DNA of 64,000 nt from Hirudinaria manillensis (lineage: Eukaryota; Annelida; Clitellata; Hirudinida; Hirudinidae), in the NCBI GenBank assembly GCA_034509925.1, contig JAVTLF010000018.1:42001-106000 (forward strand). The letters run 5' to 3'. Below the pieces are notes generated by a model. That model saw nothing but the letters and a program-made list of their open reading frames with translations, did no database searches and was not told where the DNA came from. Each line of letters starts with the position of its first letter. The stretch's first letter is position 1. Below, in pieces: positions 1-8,084 of the stretch. The position numbers and the translations under genes are program-made.

Positions 1-330
1 AAATCACAATTCATTCGATATAAAAGATTATCTTCTAAGAATGAATACTTCCTTAAAACCTCTAATGAGCTTATCCACAAACAAATTTCGCTGGGTTACA
101 ATCGCCAAACTATGAGAAAAATTCTCAGAGAAGTAGCGAATGCTTCGGATGATCGTCCAAGTAAAAATAAAGATAAGAAAATCTTACCTTTTGTAATTCC
201 TTTTGGTGAAACCTCGAGGAAGGCAGTAAACAGCGTTAGAAGAGTTCTCTCTGAAGATGAGTTCTTCAGAAACTTCACGATCGTCTCAGCCTTCGAAAAA
301 GGAAGTAATCTCCTCTCGAAATTCTTCTAA
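1..330 (+). pseudogene. Module A, reverse transcriptase C-terminal remnant (U0, left-truncated)
   Basis: The frame is open from base 1 to a TAA at 328-330. It starts in the KSQFIRYKRL motif and runs through the LPFVIPFG and SAFEKGSNLL blocks described for 7539-8084. Here the Asp-Asp pair before FF reads Asp-Glu, and the stop is TAA where other units have TGA. Past the stop, another frame reads NEWTLDDILSIHPDDAKPL and ends at TGA, so a single frameshift probably separates two parts of one former C-terminus. Confidence 0.55.
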
Positions 331-1501
331 ACGAATGGACTCTAGATGATATTCTGAGCATCCATCCCGATGATGCTAAACCTCTTGCAGCCTGTAACGA
401 ATGAAAATCATAATTGATTTTTAAACAAAAGTAATTTTTGGAACACATGGTGAGCATAATAATTATAAGAATTATTATCTTTTGTACACTAATACCAGCT
501 AAATAATACTTCTGAGATTTCCAATAAGAGATTTCTTATTGAAAAAATGCTGAATCATGCTAACCAAAAAAAACTTTTTGGTGGTTGTATCAATTCACAT
601 CTCATTCGATATTAAGATTATCTTAAAAAGATTATCTTGGTTGACTGAATACTCCTCTTATATATTCCACTAAGTTACAATCACTATGCCCGGGACGATC
701 GTCAAGGCATTTTTTTGAATATAAGAAATTCTTACCATTCATAACTCCCTTCGATAAACCATGAGGATAATTGATATCCGATGATTTGTCTCCTATGGCG
801 GAATTCGTCGGGAACCTCAACGTCATATTATCGTTAGATATACAAGGAACGATAATTGGAACGGATCACTCGAGGACGCGTAACTTTGTTGAATCTACAA
901 GGATAAAACAAAAGAATTTATTTTTAAAAATTAATTTTTTAAGAATAAATTTTTGTATAATAAATTTTTGAAAAATAATTTTCAATAAATTTGGAGTATA
1001 TTATGACAATAATTATCTTTTCTGAGATTTCCAATAAGAGATTTCTTATTGAAAAAATGCTGAATCATGCTAACCAATAAAAGTGGTTGTATCAATTCAC
1101 ATCTCATTCGATATAAAGATTATCTTAAAAAGATTTTCTTGGTCGACTGAATACTCCCCTTATATACTCCACTAAGTTACAATCACTATGCCTGTGACGA
1201 TCGTCAAGACATTTTTTTTCGAATATAAGAAATTCTTACCATTCATAACTCTCTTCGATTAACCAGGAGGATAATTGATGATTTGTCTCCTATGACGGAA
1301 TTCGTCGGGAACCTCAACGTCATATTATCGTTAGATATACCAAGAACGATAATTGGAACGGATCATTCGAGGCCGCGTAACTTTGAGGAATCTATTAGAA
1401 TAAAACAAAAGAATTTATTTTTAAAATTTAATTTTTTAAGAATAAATTTCTGTATTTTTGAAAAATTAATTTTCAAAAAATTTGGAGTATATTATGACAA
1501 T

Positions 1502-2081
1502 AATTATCTTTTGGATGTAACGGGTTTCCGTGAACTTGATAATTCTTGATACGAATACATTTCTTAATAAAGAAGGAGATTAATTAGAGATTTCTTTCCT
1601 TATAAAAAATGCTGAATCATGCCACCCAAAATTATATGTTTGGGTATCCAGCTATCTCAGAAATCAATAGTTTCATTAGATCACCTTCTAAGAATGAATA
1701 TTACTTAGAAAATTCTATTGAACTTATCGACAAAGATATTTCGCCACTGTACAATCACCTAACTTTGAGAAGTATTCTCATAGAAATTACAAATGCTTCT
1801 GACGATCGTCTAAGTAGTATTTTAAAGTCTTACCCGTTATAGTTCCTTTGGGTAAAAACCACTGGGAACGACAGGAGACAACAACAGAAGATAGCATCAG
1901 GAATGTTCACCCCAGGGATGAACTCTTCAGGAACCTCACCGTCATCTTGGCGTTCGAAAAAGGAAGTTACTTCTGTCCGAAGGAACGTAGCCATCTTACC
2001 GCCTAGTTCTAGGCCAAGGATGCATTACACAATGACTGGCCTGAACTCGATGTAATGAGTCACGCCTGCATAACTAATTAA
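1502..2081 (+). pseudogene. Module D, frameshifted RT remnant (U0)
   Basis: Copy of the remnant detailed at 5371-5950. The first open stretch (1609-1842) ends in TAG, and the LPVIVPLG block continues in another frame. Confidence 0.5.
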
Positions 2082-2189
2082 CTAGTTCCTAGGACACCAC
2101 CTCCCCTCTAGAGGAGAGAGAAGCTAGCCAGCATGAACACTTCAAAGGACAGGGGAAGCAGTGCTCCCACCGCCGCTCAGGAGTCTCCT

Positions 2190-2256
2190 ATTGGTCAACA
2201 CTGGACCTTCCTCGGCTATATAAGGACAATATTTTCCGCTTTTCGATCTTTACGTT
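2190..2256 (+). promoter_or_regulatory. Pol II-type promoter, U0
   Basis: ATTGG (inverted CCAAT box) at 2190-2194 and TATATAAG at 2217-2224. The donor-like GTGAGT follows at 2303. Confidence 0.6.
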
Positions 2257-3515
2257 TTTCGCTTATTCGCTCACCTTAGAGGGCAGAACTGCCGAGGGCC
2301 TAGTGAGTTTAATCGTATTAACGGTATTTTGCCTTGTATTTTGTCTGTTGAAGTATTCGTATTTTTGTCGCTTGATAATCCTAAGATATTTCTTAGTGGT
2401 TATCAGTGTTTTGTTCAAAACACACGTGCTTGCTTCTATTTTGCTTCGATACCATTTTATGCGTTGCAATTTAATGGTATTTCTTAGCGTAATTTTTTAA
2501 TTGCTTTTTTCACTTTTGTTCTTAAATTCTTTTTTATCGTGAAATACGCTTTAGAATTTTGTAGAACTTTTATATAATATATAATATATATTATATATTT
2601 CGGTATAGCTTTGATACTTGTAATGCGAAGCATTTCCTGGTATTTTTTAGCATTTTAATATACCTCGCTCGTCATTCTCAAAAATCTTTAACGTTAAATA
2701 CGTTTTTAGATTTTTTTTGAAAAACGCACGTTATAAACTATTTTATTTTAATTTATTGTATTTTTGGTTTTTAAAAAATTTTTTTTGGGTTCCCAATAAT
2801 TTTTTTACCAAATAAATAACCTTTTTCTTTGGTTTCTTCAAGGGCTGAGATTTCATCTCTTGTTGTTACACTAATTTATCGTTCATTGATGAATTCGTTG
2901 TAAAACTACTAAGTTAATTTAATTGCATCTTTGGTTTTAATTTTTGGGTTCCCAATAATTTTTTTACCAAATAAACAACTTATTTCTGTGGTTTTTCCAA
3001 GGGCTGAGATTTCATCTCTTGTTGTTACACTAATTTATCGTTCATTGATGAATTCGTGGTAAAACTACTAAGTTAATTTGTTGTTTTGGGCGATGATTTA
3101 TCATCCCTTATTAATCTAATAGTTTTTTTAAAAAAAACGTGCTTCGACGGGTAATTATTTATTAAGTGAATTTGCAATCGGTTTCGTTATTTTCTCCTTA
3201 GGTTCTTTCTACGATAAACACGTTTTAAGAATTTTTTGAGAACATACGACTCTCGAATACTACTTTAATTCCAAGCTTGCTTAGCAATTCTTGGCGTTGT
3301 AGTTAAACATTCTGTCCATATCTGGCTCTTATTTTTATGGGTTCCCATTAACTTTAATGCCAGTTTATATCATCAATTGCCGATATATTGTCTCTTGATG
3401 CATTGTTAATTTAGTTAGACTTATATTGTGTGTTTTTGACGACCACGATACATAATTTGCTAGATTGTCTACTAACAAAGAAAGTGGAAGTGCAGTTTTA
3501 TTTATATTTTCTATT

Positions 3516-3529
3516 CTAACCCTAACCCT
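3516..3529 (+). repeat. Telomere-repeat scrap at unit junction
   Basis: CTAACCCTAACCCT is 2.3 copies of CCCTAA. It directly follows the unit end TTTTCTATT and precedes GCCTAATACC of the next unit. The identical 14 bases occur at 7385, 11267, 15129, 18996, 23646, 25892, 28140, 34263, 38131, 42001, 45871, 49740, 53607, 57476 and 61344. At 23646 and 25892 the scrap is followed by a truncated unit instead of GCCTAATACC. Confidence 0.97.
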
Positions 3530-3551
3530 GCCTAATACCATCTTTGTTATT

Positions 3552-3553
3552 AG
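3552..3553 (+). promoter_or_regulatory. Candidate 3' splice acceptor (U1)
   Basis: TTTGTTATTAG ends here, 15 bases before the ATG at 3569. CTAAC and CTAAT, both matching branch-point consensus, lie 20-35 bases upstream, partly inside the telomere scrap. The matching donor would be GTGAGT at 2303 in the preceding unit. Judged from consensus only. Confidence 0.3.
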
Positions 3554-3568
3554 ATTTATCTACAAAAA

Positions 3569-3766
3569 ATGAATCGTGGCAATGAAAGAGGGAACTTGAA
3601 GGGTCAACCAATGACCAGAGATGTGGGTACAAGGAAGTATTTCCCTTACAAGGGACGTACCAATGGTAAAGCAGTGCCGCAAAGGAGGAGACCAGATCTG
3701 GTCCAACCTCCTACTGTTGCGGCTTCTGCCAAGGCGATAAAAACGCAATCAATTTTCTGGATGTAA
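3569..3766 (+). CDS. Short basic open frame, possible element ORF start
   Basis: This 65-residue frame starts at an ATG preceded by AAAAA. It is rich in Arg, Lys, Gly and Gln (MNRGNERGNLKGQPM at the N-terminus) and ends at TAA, overlapping the start of module A in a different frame. No family is recognised. It could be the original start of the element's protein, brought next to the RT tail by an internal deletion. Because the array copies are so alike, their conservation is no evidence of selection. Copies with the same sequence start at 7438, 11320, 15182, 19049, 28193, 34316, 38184, 42054, 45924, 49793, 53660, 57529 and 61397. Confidence 0.3.
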   Translation: MNRGNERGNLKGQPMTRDVGTRKYFPYKGRTNGKAVPQRRRPDLVQPPTVAASAKAIKTQSIFWM

Positions 3767-4216
3767 CGGTATTCCGCGAACCAGATAACTCCATTGGTAC
3801 AAAGGTGTTTTTTAAGGAGACTAACAATAGACTTCTTTTAAAACCCGGACTCATGCCACCCAAAACATACTTTTGGTGGTATTGTTAAATCACAATTCAT
3901 TCGATATAAAAGATTATCTTCTAAGAATGAATACTTCCTTAAAACCTCTAATGAGCTTATCCACAAACAAATTTCGCTGGGTTACAATCGCCAAACTATG
4001 AGAAAAATTCTCAGAGAAGTAGCGAATGCTTCGGATGATCGTCCAAGTAAAAATAAAGATAAGAAAATCTTACCTTTTGTAATTCCTTTTGGTGAAACCT
4101 CGAGGAAGGCAGTAAACAGCGTTAGAAGAGTTCTCTCTGAAGATGATTTCTTCAGAAACTTCACGATCGTCTCAGCCTTCGAAAAAGGAAGTAATCTCCT
4201 CTCGAAATTCTTCTGA
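3670..4216 (+). pseudogene. Module A, RT C-terminal remnant (U1, frameshifted)
   Basis: Same segment as 7539-8084, but an extra A in the run at 3840-3843 breaks the frame between LLL and the HPKHTF motif. An open stretch resumes at 3998 and ends at TGA 4214-4216. Confidence 0.6.
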
Positions 4217-4393
4217 ACGAATGGACTCTTGATGATATTCTGGACATCCATCTCGATGATGCTAAACCTCTTGTAGCCTGTACCGAATGAAAATCATAAT
4301 TGATTTTTAAGAAAAGGAATTATTTGTACACATGGTGAGCAGAATAATTATAAAAATTATCTTTTGTACGCTAATATCAACTAAATAACACTT

Positions 4394-4890
4394 CTGAGAT
4401 TTCCAATAAGAGATTTCTTATTGAAAAAATGCTGAATCATGCTAAACCAATAAAAGTGGTTGTATCAATTCACATCTCATTCGATATAAAGATTATCTTA
4501 AAAAGATTTTCTTTGTCGACTGAATACTCCCCTTATATACTCCACTAAGTTACAATCACTATGCCTGTGACGATCGTCAAGACATTTTTTTCGAATATAA
4601 GAAATTCTTACCATTCATAACTCTCTTCGATAAACCAGGAGGATAATTGATGATTTGTCTCCTATGACGGAATTCGTCGGGAACCTCAACGTCATATTAT
4701 CGTTAGATATACAAAGAACGATAATTGGAACGGATCATTCGAGACCGCGTAACTTTGAGGAATCTACAAGGATAAAACAAAAGAATTTATTTTTAAAAAT
4801 TAATTTTTTAAGAATAAATTTTTGTATAATAAATTTTTGAAAAATAATTTTCAATAAATTTGGAGTATATTATGACAATAATTATCTTTT
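4394..4890 (+). pseudogene. Module B, strongly decayed RT-derived segment
   Basis: A 497-base segment that is near-identical to module C next to it. It aligns in order with module A: GAATCATGCTAA with ACTCATGCCACC, CTCATTCGATATAAAGATTATCTT with the start of the KSQFIRYKRL coding region, GACGATCGTC with GATGATCGTC, and TTCGTCGGGAACCTCAACGTC with the FFRNFTI coding region. Frames are broken many times, so it is a relic. Its last 100 bases are AT-rich low-complexity sequence. In other full units it lies about 878-1374 bases after the telomere scrap start. Confidence 0.5.
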
Positions 4891-5379
4891 CTGAGATTTC
4901 CAATAAGAGATTTCTTATTGAAAAAATGCTGAATCATGCTAACCAATAAAAGTGGTTGTATCAATTCACATCTCATTCGATATAAAGATTATCTTAAAAA
5001 GATTTTCTTGGTCGACTGAATACTCCCCTTATATACTCCACTAAGTTACAATCACTATGCCTGTGACGATCGTCAAGACATTTTTTTTCGAATATAAGAA
5101 ATTCTTACCATTCATAACTCTCTTCGATTAACCAGGAGGATAATTGATGATTTGTCTCCTATGACGGAATTCGTCGGGAACCTCAACGTCATATTATCGT
5201 TAGATATACCAAGAACGATAATTGGAACGGATCATTCGAGGCCGCGTAACTTTGAGGAATCTATTAGAATAAAACAAAAGAATTTATTTTTAAAATTTAA
5301 TTTTTTAAGAATAAATTTCTGTATTTTTGAAAAATTAATTTTCAAAAAATTTGGAGTATATTATGACAATAATTATCTT
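4891..5379 (+). pseudogene. Module C, strongly decayed RT-derived segment (tandem twin of B)
   Basis: Begins with the same CTGAGATTTCCAATAAGAG as module B and follows it for its whole length. Differences are a few substitutions (ATACCAAG where B has ATACAAAG, CTATTAG where B has CTACAAG) and indels in the AT-rich end. The B/C pair is therefore a younger duplication than the A/D split. Its end runs into the LLDVTGF motif of module D. The truncated units T1 and T2 begin inside this module. Confidence 0.5.
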
Positions 5380-5950
5380 TTGGATGTAACGGGTTTCCGT
5401 GAACTTGATAATTCTTGATACGAATACATTTCTTAATAAAGAAGGAGATTAATTAGAGATTTCTTTCCTTATAAAAAATGCTGAATCATGCCACCCAAAA
5501 TTATATGTTTGGGTATCCAGCTATCTCAGAAATCAATAGTTTCATTAGATCACCTTCTAAGAATGAATATTACTTAGAAAATTCTATTGAACTTATCGAC
5601 AAAGATATTTCGCCACTGTACAATCACCTAACTTTGAGAAGTATTCTCATAGAAATTACAAATGCTTCTGACGATCGTCTAAGTAGTATTTTAAAGTCTT
5701 ACCCGTTATAGTTCCTTTGGGTAAAAACCACTGGGAACGACAGGAGACAACAACAGAAGATAGCATCAGGAATGTTCACCCCAGGGATGAACTCTTCAGG
5801 AACCTCACCGTCATCTTGGCGTTCGAAAAAGGAAGTTACTTCTGTCCGAAGGAACGTAGCCATCTTACCGCCTAGTTCTAGGCCAAGGATGCATTACACA
5901 ATGACTGGCCTGAACTCGATGTAATGAGTCACGCCTGCATAACTAATTAA
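5371..5950 (+). pseudogene. Module D, frameshifted RT C-terminal remnant (reference copy)
   Basis: Conceptual pieces match module A in order. LLDVTGFRELDNS corresponds to FLDVTVFREPDNS in A and is followed by stops. The open stretch 5478-5711 has SPSKNEYYLENSIELI against SSKNEYFLKTSNELI, and ends ITNASDDR against VANASDDR. After a one-base shift a third piece reads KVLPVIVPLG and RDELFRNLTVILAFEKGS, matching LPFVIPFG and DDFFRNFTIVSAFEKGS. The final piece, HNDWPELDV to ACITN and TAA, parallels NEWTLDDILDI in A. At least two frameshifts and several stops make it non-functional. It is older or more decayed than A. Confidence 0.6.
5925..5931. promoter_or_regulatory. AP-1/Gcn4-type TGAGTCA match upstream of promoter
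   Basis: TGAGTCA matches the bZIP (AP-1/Gcn4) consensus and sits about 155 bases upstream of the TATA box, inside the relic end of module D. A 7-base match can be chance. The CCTCTAGAGG palindrome at 5974-5983 lies between it and the TATA box. Confidence 0.2.
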
Positions 5951-6058
5951 CTAGTTCCTAGGACACCACCTCCCCTCTAGAGGAGAGAGAAGCTAGCCAG
6001 CATGAACACTTCAAAGGACAGGGGAAGCAGTGCTCCCACCGCCGCTCAGGAGTCTCCT

Positions 6059-6125
6059 ATTGGTCAACACTGGACCTTCCTCGGCTATATAAGGACAATA
6101 TTTTCCGCTTTTCGATCTTTACGTT
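6059..6125 (+). promoter_or_regulatory. Pol II-type promoter near the 3' end of the unit (reference copy)
   Basis: ATTGG at 6059-6063 is an inverted CCAAT box. TATATAAG at 6086-6093 is a strong TATA box 23 bases further on. Initiation is expected about 25-30 bases downstream, around 6115-6122. The surrounding 350 bases are less AT-rich than the rest of the unit. Transcription would run rightward, through the tail and telomere scrap and into the next unit. A perfect GGCAGAACTGCC inverted repeat lies at 6151-6162, in the predicted leader. Confidence 0.6.
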
Positions 6126-6171
6126 TTTCGCTTATTCGCTCACCTTAGAGGGCAGAACTGCCGAGGGCCTA

Positions 6172-6177
6172 GTGAGT
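6172..6177 (+). promoter_or_regulatory. Candidate 5' splice donor (U1)
   Basis: GTGAGT matches all six intronic donor consensus positions, but the exon side (CTA) is weak. It lies about 55 bases after the predicted start site. Paired with the acceptor at 7421-7422 it would remove 1251 bases, including the telomere scrap, and place the ATG at 7438 just after a short leader. Confidence 0.3.
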
Positions 6178-7384
6178 TTAATCGTATTAACGGTATTTTG
6201 CCTTGTATTTTGTCTGTTGAAGTATTCGTATTTTTGTCGCTTGATAATCCTAAGATATTTCTTAGTGGTTATCAGTGTTTTGTTCAAAACACACGTGCTT
6301 GCTTCTATTTTGCTTCGATACCATTTTATGCGTTGCAATTTAATGGTATTTCTTAGCGTAATTTTTTAATTGCTTTTTTCACTTTTGTTCTTAAATTCTT
6401 TTTTATCGTGAAATACGCTTTAGAATTTTGTAGAACTTTTATATAATATATAATATATATTATATATTTCGGTATAGCTTTGATACTTGTAATGCGAAGC
6501 ATTTCCTGGTATTTTTTAGCATTTTAATATACCTCGCTCGTCATTCTCAAAAATCTTTAACGTTAAATACGTTTTTAGATTTTTTTTGAAAAACGCACGT
6601 TATAAACTATTTTATTTTAATTTATTGTATTTTTGGTTTTTAAAAAATTTTTTTTGGGTTCCCAATAATTTTTTACCAAATAAATAACCTTTTTCTTTGG
6701 TTTCTTCAAGGGCTGAGATTTCATCTCTTGTTGTTACACTAATTTATCGTTCATTGATGAATTCGTTGTAAAACTACTAAGTTAATTTAATTGCATCTTT
6801 GGTTTTAATTTTTGGGTTCCCAATAATTTTTTTACCAAATAAACAACTTATTTCTGTGGTTTTTCCAAGGGCTGAGATTTCATCTCTTGTTGTTACACTA
6901 ATTTATCGTTCATTGATGAATTCGTGGTAAAACTACTAAGTTAATTTGTTGTTTTGGGCGATGATTTATCATCCCTTATTAATCTAATAGTTTTTTTTAA
7001 AAAAAACGTGCTTCGACGGGTAATTATTTATTAAGTGAATTTGCAATCGGTTTCGTTATTTTCTCCTTAGGTTCTTTCTACGATAAACACGTTTTAAGAA
7101 TTTTTTGAGAACATACGACTCTCGAATACTACTTTAATTCCAAGCTTGCTTAGCAATTCTTGGCGTTGTAGTTAAACATTCTGTCCATATCTGGCTCTTA
7201 TTTTTATGGGTTCCCATTAACTTTAATGCCAGTTTATATCATCAATTGCCGATATATTGTCTCTTGATGCATTGTTAATTTAGTTAGACTTATATTGTGT
7301 GTTTTTGACGACCACGATACATAATTTGCTAGATTGTCTACTAACAAAGAAAGTGGAAGTGCAGTTTTATTTATATTTTCTATT
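6178..7384 (+). other. AT-rich non-coding tail of the unit (3' end)
   Basis: No convincing gene. It holds an AT-only inverted repeat at 6441-6467; a direct duplication of about 158 bases (6656-6788 and 6814-6947); AATAAA polyadenylation-like signals at 6679-6684 and 6838-6843, one in each duplicate; a hairpin with stem GATGAT/ATCATC at 6956-6975; and a perfect ATGGG-TT-CCCAT palindrome at 7206-7217. The last bases, TTTTCTATT, abut the telomere scrap in every unit. By analogy with telomere-attaching retroelements this would be the 3' UTR. Confidence 0.6.
6656..6947 (+). repeat. Direct duplication inside the tail
   Basis: Two copies (6656-6788, 6814-6947) start GGGTTCCCAATAATTTTTTACC and share an almost perfect core of about 80 bases from GGGCTGAGATTTCATCTC to GTTAATTT, with one mismatch (GTTGTAAAA against GTGGTAAAA). 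The GAGAT/ATCTC inverted repeat could form a small hairpin in each. Both copies are present in every unit whose tail is complete, so the duplication predates array growth. Confidence 0.9.
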
Positions 7385-7538
7385 CTAACCCTAACCCTGC
7401 CTAATACCATCTTTGTTATTAGATTTATCTACAAAAAATGAATCGTGGCAATGAAAGAGGGAACTTGAAGGGTCAACCAATGACCAGAGATGTGGGTACA
7501 AGGAAGTATTTCCCTTACAAGGGACGTACCAATGGTAA

Positions 7539-8084
7539 AGCAGTGCCGCAAAGGAGGAGACCAGATCTGGTCCAACCTCCTACTGTTGCGGCTTCTGCCA
7601 AGGCGATAAAAACGCAATCAATTTTCTGGATGTAACGGTATTCCGCGAACCAGATAACTCCATTGGTACAAAGGTGTTTTTTAAGGAGACTAACAATAGA
7701 CTTCTTTTAAACCCGGACTCATGCCACCCAAAACATACTTTTGGTGGTATTGTTAAATCACAATTCATTCGATATAAAAGATTATCTTCTAAGAATGAAT
7801 ACTTCCTTAAAACCTCTAATGAGCTTATCCACAAACAAATTTCGCTGGGTTACAATCGCCAAACTATGAGAAAAATTCTCAGAGAAGTAGCGAATGCTTC
7901 GGATGATCGTCCAAGTAAAAATAAAGATAAGAAAATCTTACCTTTTGTAATTCCTTTTGGTGAAACCTCGAGGAAGGCAGTAAACAGCGTTAGAAGAGTT
8001 CTCTCTGAAGATGATTTCTTCAGAAACTTCACGATCGTCTCAGCCTTCGAAAAAGGAAGTAATCTCCTCTCGAAATTCTTCTGA
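7539..8084 (+). pseudogene. Module A, RT C-terminal remnant, Penelope-like (reference copy, open frame)
   Basis: 181 codons are open, from just after a TAA to TGA 8082-8084. Visible motifs, by residue: NAINFLDVTVF (26-36), resembling the FLDV motif that follows the catalytic palm in Penelope-like and related reverse transcriptases; KVFFKETNN (45-53), like the KPTDT motif; HPKHTF (63-68) and IVKSQFIRYKRL (71-82); LPFVIPFG (134-141); SAFEKGSNLL (168-177). This order is that of the linker and thumb region downstream of the RT core. The catalytic motifs, including the YxDD box, are absent. After the stop another frame gives NEWTLDDILDI to TGA at 8156-8158, so the original C-terminus is broken by a shift. 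No GIY-YIG endonuclease follows. The family call is from motif memory and needs a profile search; other RT lineages share these motifs. Confidence 0.62.

Larger units (their letters stand above)
1..3515 (+). repeat. U0: partial, divergent leftmost array unit
   Basis: The window opens inside module A, at a position equivalent to 3887 in the next unit. From about 240 to 1000 this copy differs clearly from the other units by many substitutions and small indels. Its module B keeps an ACCAAAAAAAACTTTTTGGTGG stretch resembling the matching part of module A, which the other units have lost, so it looks closer to the ancestral form. From module C onward (about 1020) it matches the standard unit. It holds module D (1502-2081), the promoter (2190-2256) and the AT-rich tail that ends at 3515. 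Confidence 0.95.
3516..7384 (+). repeat. U1: full array unit (3869 bases), reference copy
   Basis: This is the reference copy for internal coordinates. Telomere scrap 3516-3529; short basic frame 3569-3766; module A 3670-4216; module B 4394-4890; module C 4891-5379; module D 5371-5950; promoter 6059-6125; non-coding tail 6178-7384. The same offsets apply to other full units within a few bases. U1 carries a one-base A insertion in module A (3840-3843), shared only with U8. Confidence 0.97.

Noticed and set aside
4137-4160. Hammerhead-like core (CTGAAGA, short stem, GAAAC) in module A, sought because Penelope-like elements often carry hammerhead ribozymes
   Set aside because: It is an 8-base inverted repeat in coding-derived sequence. 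No stem I/III partners or cleavage-site UH could be placed. TTGATGA in the tail duplicates also fails, lacking the core C and GAAA.
4655-5418. 61- and 88-residue frames in modules B and C
   Set aside because: They start at TTG within decayed RT-derived sequence. Only short blocks align with module A and they run into AT-rich low complexity, so they are not treated as genes.
6056-6125. TERRA promoter
   Set aside because: The TATA box points away from the chromosome end and would give CCCUAA RNA, not UUAGGG RNA.
6132-6338. 68-residue minus-strand frame overlapping the promoter leader
   Set aside because: Antisense to the leader and low-complexity DNA, with no family resemblance. It persists only because units are copies.
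6172-6369. Hydrophobic 65-residue + strand frame after the promoter, present in every unit
   Set aside because: It opens with GTG inside the donor-like GTGAGT, and the composition follows from T-rich DNA. No recognisable motif.
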